A model generated the notes under the pieces. The model worked only from the letters and a program-made list of their open reading frames with translations, ran no database searches and had not been told where the DNA came from. Shown here in pieces: positions 62,397 to 64,000 of a stretch of 64,000 nucleotides of DNA. Source of the stretch: Bacillus chungangensis (GTDB lineage Bacteria; Bacillota; Bacilli; Bacillales; Bacillaceae_C); the NCBI RefSeq assembly GCF_030812995.1, contig NZ_JAUSTT010000013.1, positions 62,001 to 126,000 on the forward strand, read 5' to 3'. A program made the translations under genes and the position numbers. The first letter of the stretch is position 1. The number at the start of each line of letters is the position of its first letter.

Positions 62397-64000
62397 ATGA
62401 AATCATTTTCGAAATGGCGATTGCCGCAACTGCTTGTAATCGTTTTGCTTGCACTTACGGTCATATCACCTGTACCTGCAGCAGCTGCTCCAGACATTTC
62501 TGCTGAGACACCACAACATGCTGACCTGACTGCGGAGAACGCAGAAACATTTTTGGATGAATTTTTTTCTGATCCTGATGTAAAGCAATACTATACTGGC
62601 GCTGCTATTGTTGTTGTCAAAGATGGCAAAACGATCTTGCAAAAAGGATACGGCTATGCAGATGCAGCTAAAAAGGAAACGGTTGATCCTTCCAAGAGCG
62701 TATTTCGTCTAGCTTCTGTTTCAAAAGTTTTCACTGCTACTGCTGTGATGCAGCTAGTGGAGCAGGGGAAAATAGATCTACAGGACGATATTGCTACCTA
62801 TTTAGGAGATATTACTTATGATAATCCGTTTAAAAAACCAGTAACGGTAGAACATTTGCTGACACATACAACTGGGTTTCAAATTCGCGATCCAAAGCCA
62901 ACAGATATTCATCATGATTTTGATCAATTCGTTGAAATAGAAGATTATGTGCGGGAAAATATGCCGCCAGTTGTCCGTGAACCAGGGACTTCTTATATGT
63001 ATGACAATTTTGCTTCTATGCTGCAAGGACTAATAGTAGAGAAAGTAAGCGGTATTCCTTTTCAAACTTACATGGAACAACATGTTTTTAACCCACTTAA
63101 CATGAAGAATAGCAGCTTTTTATTAGATGATAGATTGAAAGAGAATCTTGCTGTCGGTTATGAAGGAAATGGAGAACCGCTTGAGATGTATACGTTAACT
63201 CCTACGGTCATGCCGCAAGGAGGCATGTTGTCTACTGCAGAGGATATCGCCAAGTTTATGATAGCTTTCCTAAACGGAGGAAGTATAGAATCTACTCAAA
63301 TTTTATCACAAGATTCGACAAAAGCTATGACTGTATATCGATCTAACATGCATCCTTTACTGCCTGATACAACTTACGGTTTTGAAGCACCGCTTCAGAT
63401 CCCTGGCACCGGCAGCAGTAGTAATGTGATTACAAAGGGTGGAGATATGCCTGGAAATAGTTCTTATCTATGGCTAATTCCCGAAGAAAATACTGGTGTA
63501 TTCATCACTTATAATAATATGGGAGCTCTGCGCAATTTGCTATACCCTGCTTTTATGACGTATTTCTTCCCACAGTACATGGAACCGGTAGAATTTGAAG
63601 CATTTGAACCAGATACTGCTGAAGAATTGAGCAAATATAATGGCCTATATGTCGATTTAAGAGCGAAAAGTATGGTTACAACTGTTGAACAAGAGGAGGG
63701 AAATTTGACGGTTTCAGATTCACTTCTTGGCAAACGATCTCTTGTTCAGGTCGGCCCTGATTTGTTCATGGATGAAAACAAACAGTTAACTGCTTTTAAA
63801 AGGGGAGAGGACGGTTCTATTATGTATCTAAAAGAACCTTACTTAAACCCATTAGGATATGGACAAAAAGGGCAGTTGCCTGTTGGTTTTAAAGATATTG
63901 ATTCAAAGCACCCATATGCTGAGTTTATATTAGGCTTGCAGTCTATTGGCATATTTGAAAATGATCATACGATAGCATTTGAACCAGAGCGTTCGATAAC
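62397..64000 (+). CDS. Secreted class C beta-lactamase-like serine hydrolase with SLH domain (partial)
   Basis: An open frame from ATG 62397 (AAAAGGAG upstream) to the window end, at least 534 codons. It has a signal peptide (hydrophobic core LLVIVLLALTVISP, likely cleavage after PAAAA). The catalytic domain has Ser107-x-x-Lys110 (ASVSK) and Tyr202-Asp-Asn204 (YDN), as in penicillin-binding/beta-lactamase-like hydrolases; a GG/HxG-like motif is near GGDMPGNSS. After a beta-rich linker, FKDIDSKHPYAEFI and FEPERSIT at the edge begin an S-layer-homology domain, so the protein is held on the wall surface. Likely acts on D-peptides or esters; antibiotic resistance is not implied. Confidence 0.85.
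   Translation, partial: MKSFSKWRLPQLLVIVLLALTVISPVPAAAAPDISAETPQHADLTAENAETFLDEFFSDPDVKQYYTGAAIVVVKDGKTILQKGYGYADAAKKETVDPSKSVFRLASVSKVFTATAVMQLVEQGKIDLQDDIATYLGDITYDNPFKKPVTVEHLLTHTTGFQIRDPKPTDIHHDFDQFVEIEDYVRENMPPVVREPGTSYMYDNFASMLQGLIVEKVSGIPFQTYMEQHVFNPLNMKNSSFLLDDRLKENLAVGYEGNGEPLEMYTLTPTVMPQGGMLSTAEDIAKFMIAFLNGGSIESTQILSQDSTKAMTVYRSNMHPLLPDTTYGFEAPLQIPGTGSSSNVITKGGDMPGNSSYLWLIPEENTGVFITYNNMGALRNLLYPAFMTYFFPQYMEPVEFEAFEPDTAEELSKYNGLYVDLRAKSMVTTVEQEEGNLTVSDSLLGKRSLVQVGPDLFMDENKQLTAFKRGEDGSIMYLKEPYLNPLGYGQKGQLPVGFKDIDSKHPYAEFILGLQSIGIFENDHTIAFEPERSI

Noticed and set aside
62802-63026. Minus-strand frame inside the serine hydrolase
   Set aside because: The plus-strand frame has signal peptide, catalytic motifs and an SLH start; the minus frame is a shadow.

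Overview
The window is a low-GC (roughly 37% by eye) chromosomal segment of a spore-forming Bacillaceae bacterium. It has SpoVR and a CwlC-type amidase. Many genes match Bacillus subtilis yhc, yhd, yln and yng genes. SLH-domain anchoring at the right edge and a dispersed GC-rich intergenic repeat suggest a genus outside the B. subtilis group. No rRNA, tRNA, CRISPR array or complete insertion sequence was seen.

Layout. 1-4 kb: an atypical receiver-domain regulator (cut by the left edge), an acylating aldehyde dehydrogenase, a small unknown ORF and an alpha/beta hydrolase. 4.4-10.8 kb (minus): Mn superoxide dismutase, an iron-complex/heme-type ABC transporter operon ending in a divergent ferrochelatase-like gene, and malic enzyme. 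11-14.8 kb: a TrpXYZ-like ABC transporter and a YhcW-like HAD phosphatase. 15-20.3 kb: PiT phosphate permease with its DUF47 partner (minus), then aldo/keto reductase, pirin and WrbA. 20.5-27.9 kb: a sulfate assimilation operon (cysH-sat-cysC-sulfite reductase-DUF3906-siroheme genes-ferredoxin) followed by a 48-codon yezD-type gene. 28.4-32.2 kb: a TetR regulator, a palindromic operator, and a shortened yngJ-yngI-yngHB-like operon. 32.3-37.2 kb: an amidase operon (minus) and a divergent sigma-54 activator with an amide/urea-binding-protein-like sensor domain. A good -24/-12 promoter faces the amidase operon. 37-48 kb: RluA-type pseudouridine synthase, YhcU, DsbB/thioredoxin pair, an oxalate decarboxylase pseudogene, the YhcX acetyltransferase-nitrilase fusion, the YhcYZ two-component pair, YhdB, a small membrane protein, ferredoxin and SpoVR. 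48.8-57.5 kb: methyltransferase, GpmA, EamA transporter, NAD(P)HX repair enzyme, a repeat-containing coiled-coil protein, acyl-CoA ligase and spore-type amidase. 57.5-61.5 kb: an FMN riboswitch and the rib operon, in which ribE appears to start at CTG. 61.7-64 kb: NUDIX hydrolase and a serine hydrolase running into an SLH domain at the right edge.

How the parts work together. The sulfate operon covers APS formation, APS reduction, sulfite reduction, siroheme synthesis and a ferredoxin donor, but has no sulfate importer. The amidase island looks like a self-contained sensing and catabolic unit: a cytoplasmic ligand-binding domain fused to a sigma-54 AAA+ activator, next to its probable target promoter.

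The most unusual non-coding signal is a family of roughly 160-bp (short) and 220-340-bp (long) two-hairpin elements. The best copies are bounded by TTTAT at both ends. They sit between genes at 7.3, 17.1, 34.5, 37.2, 37.4, 43.0 and 49.4 kb, with decayed relatives at 42.8 and 50.6 kb. In two places the element end supplies the stop codon of the neighbouring gene.
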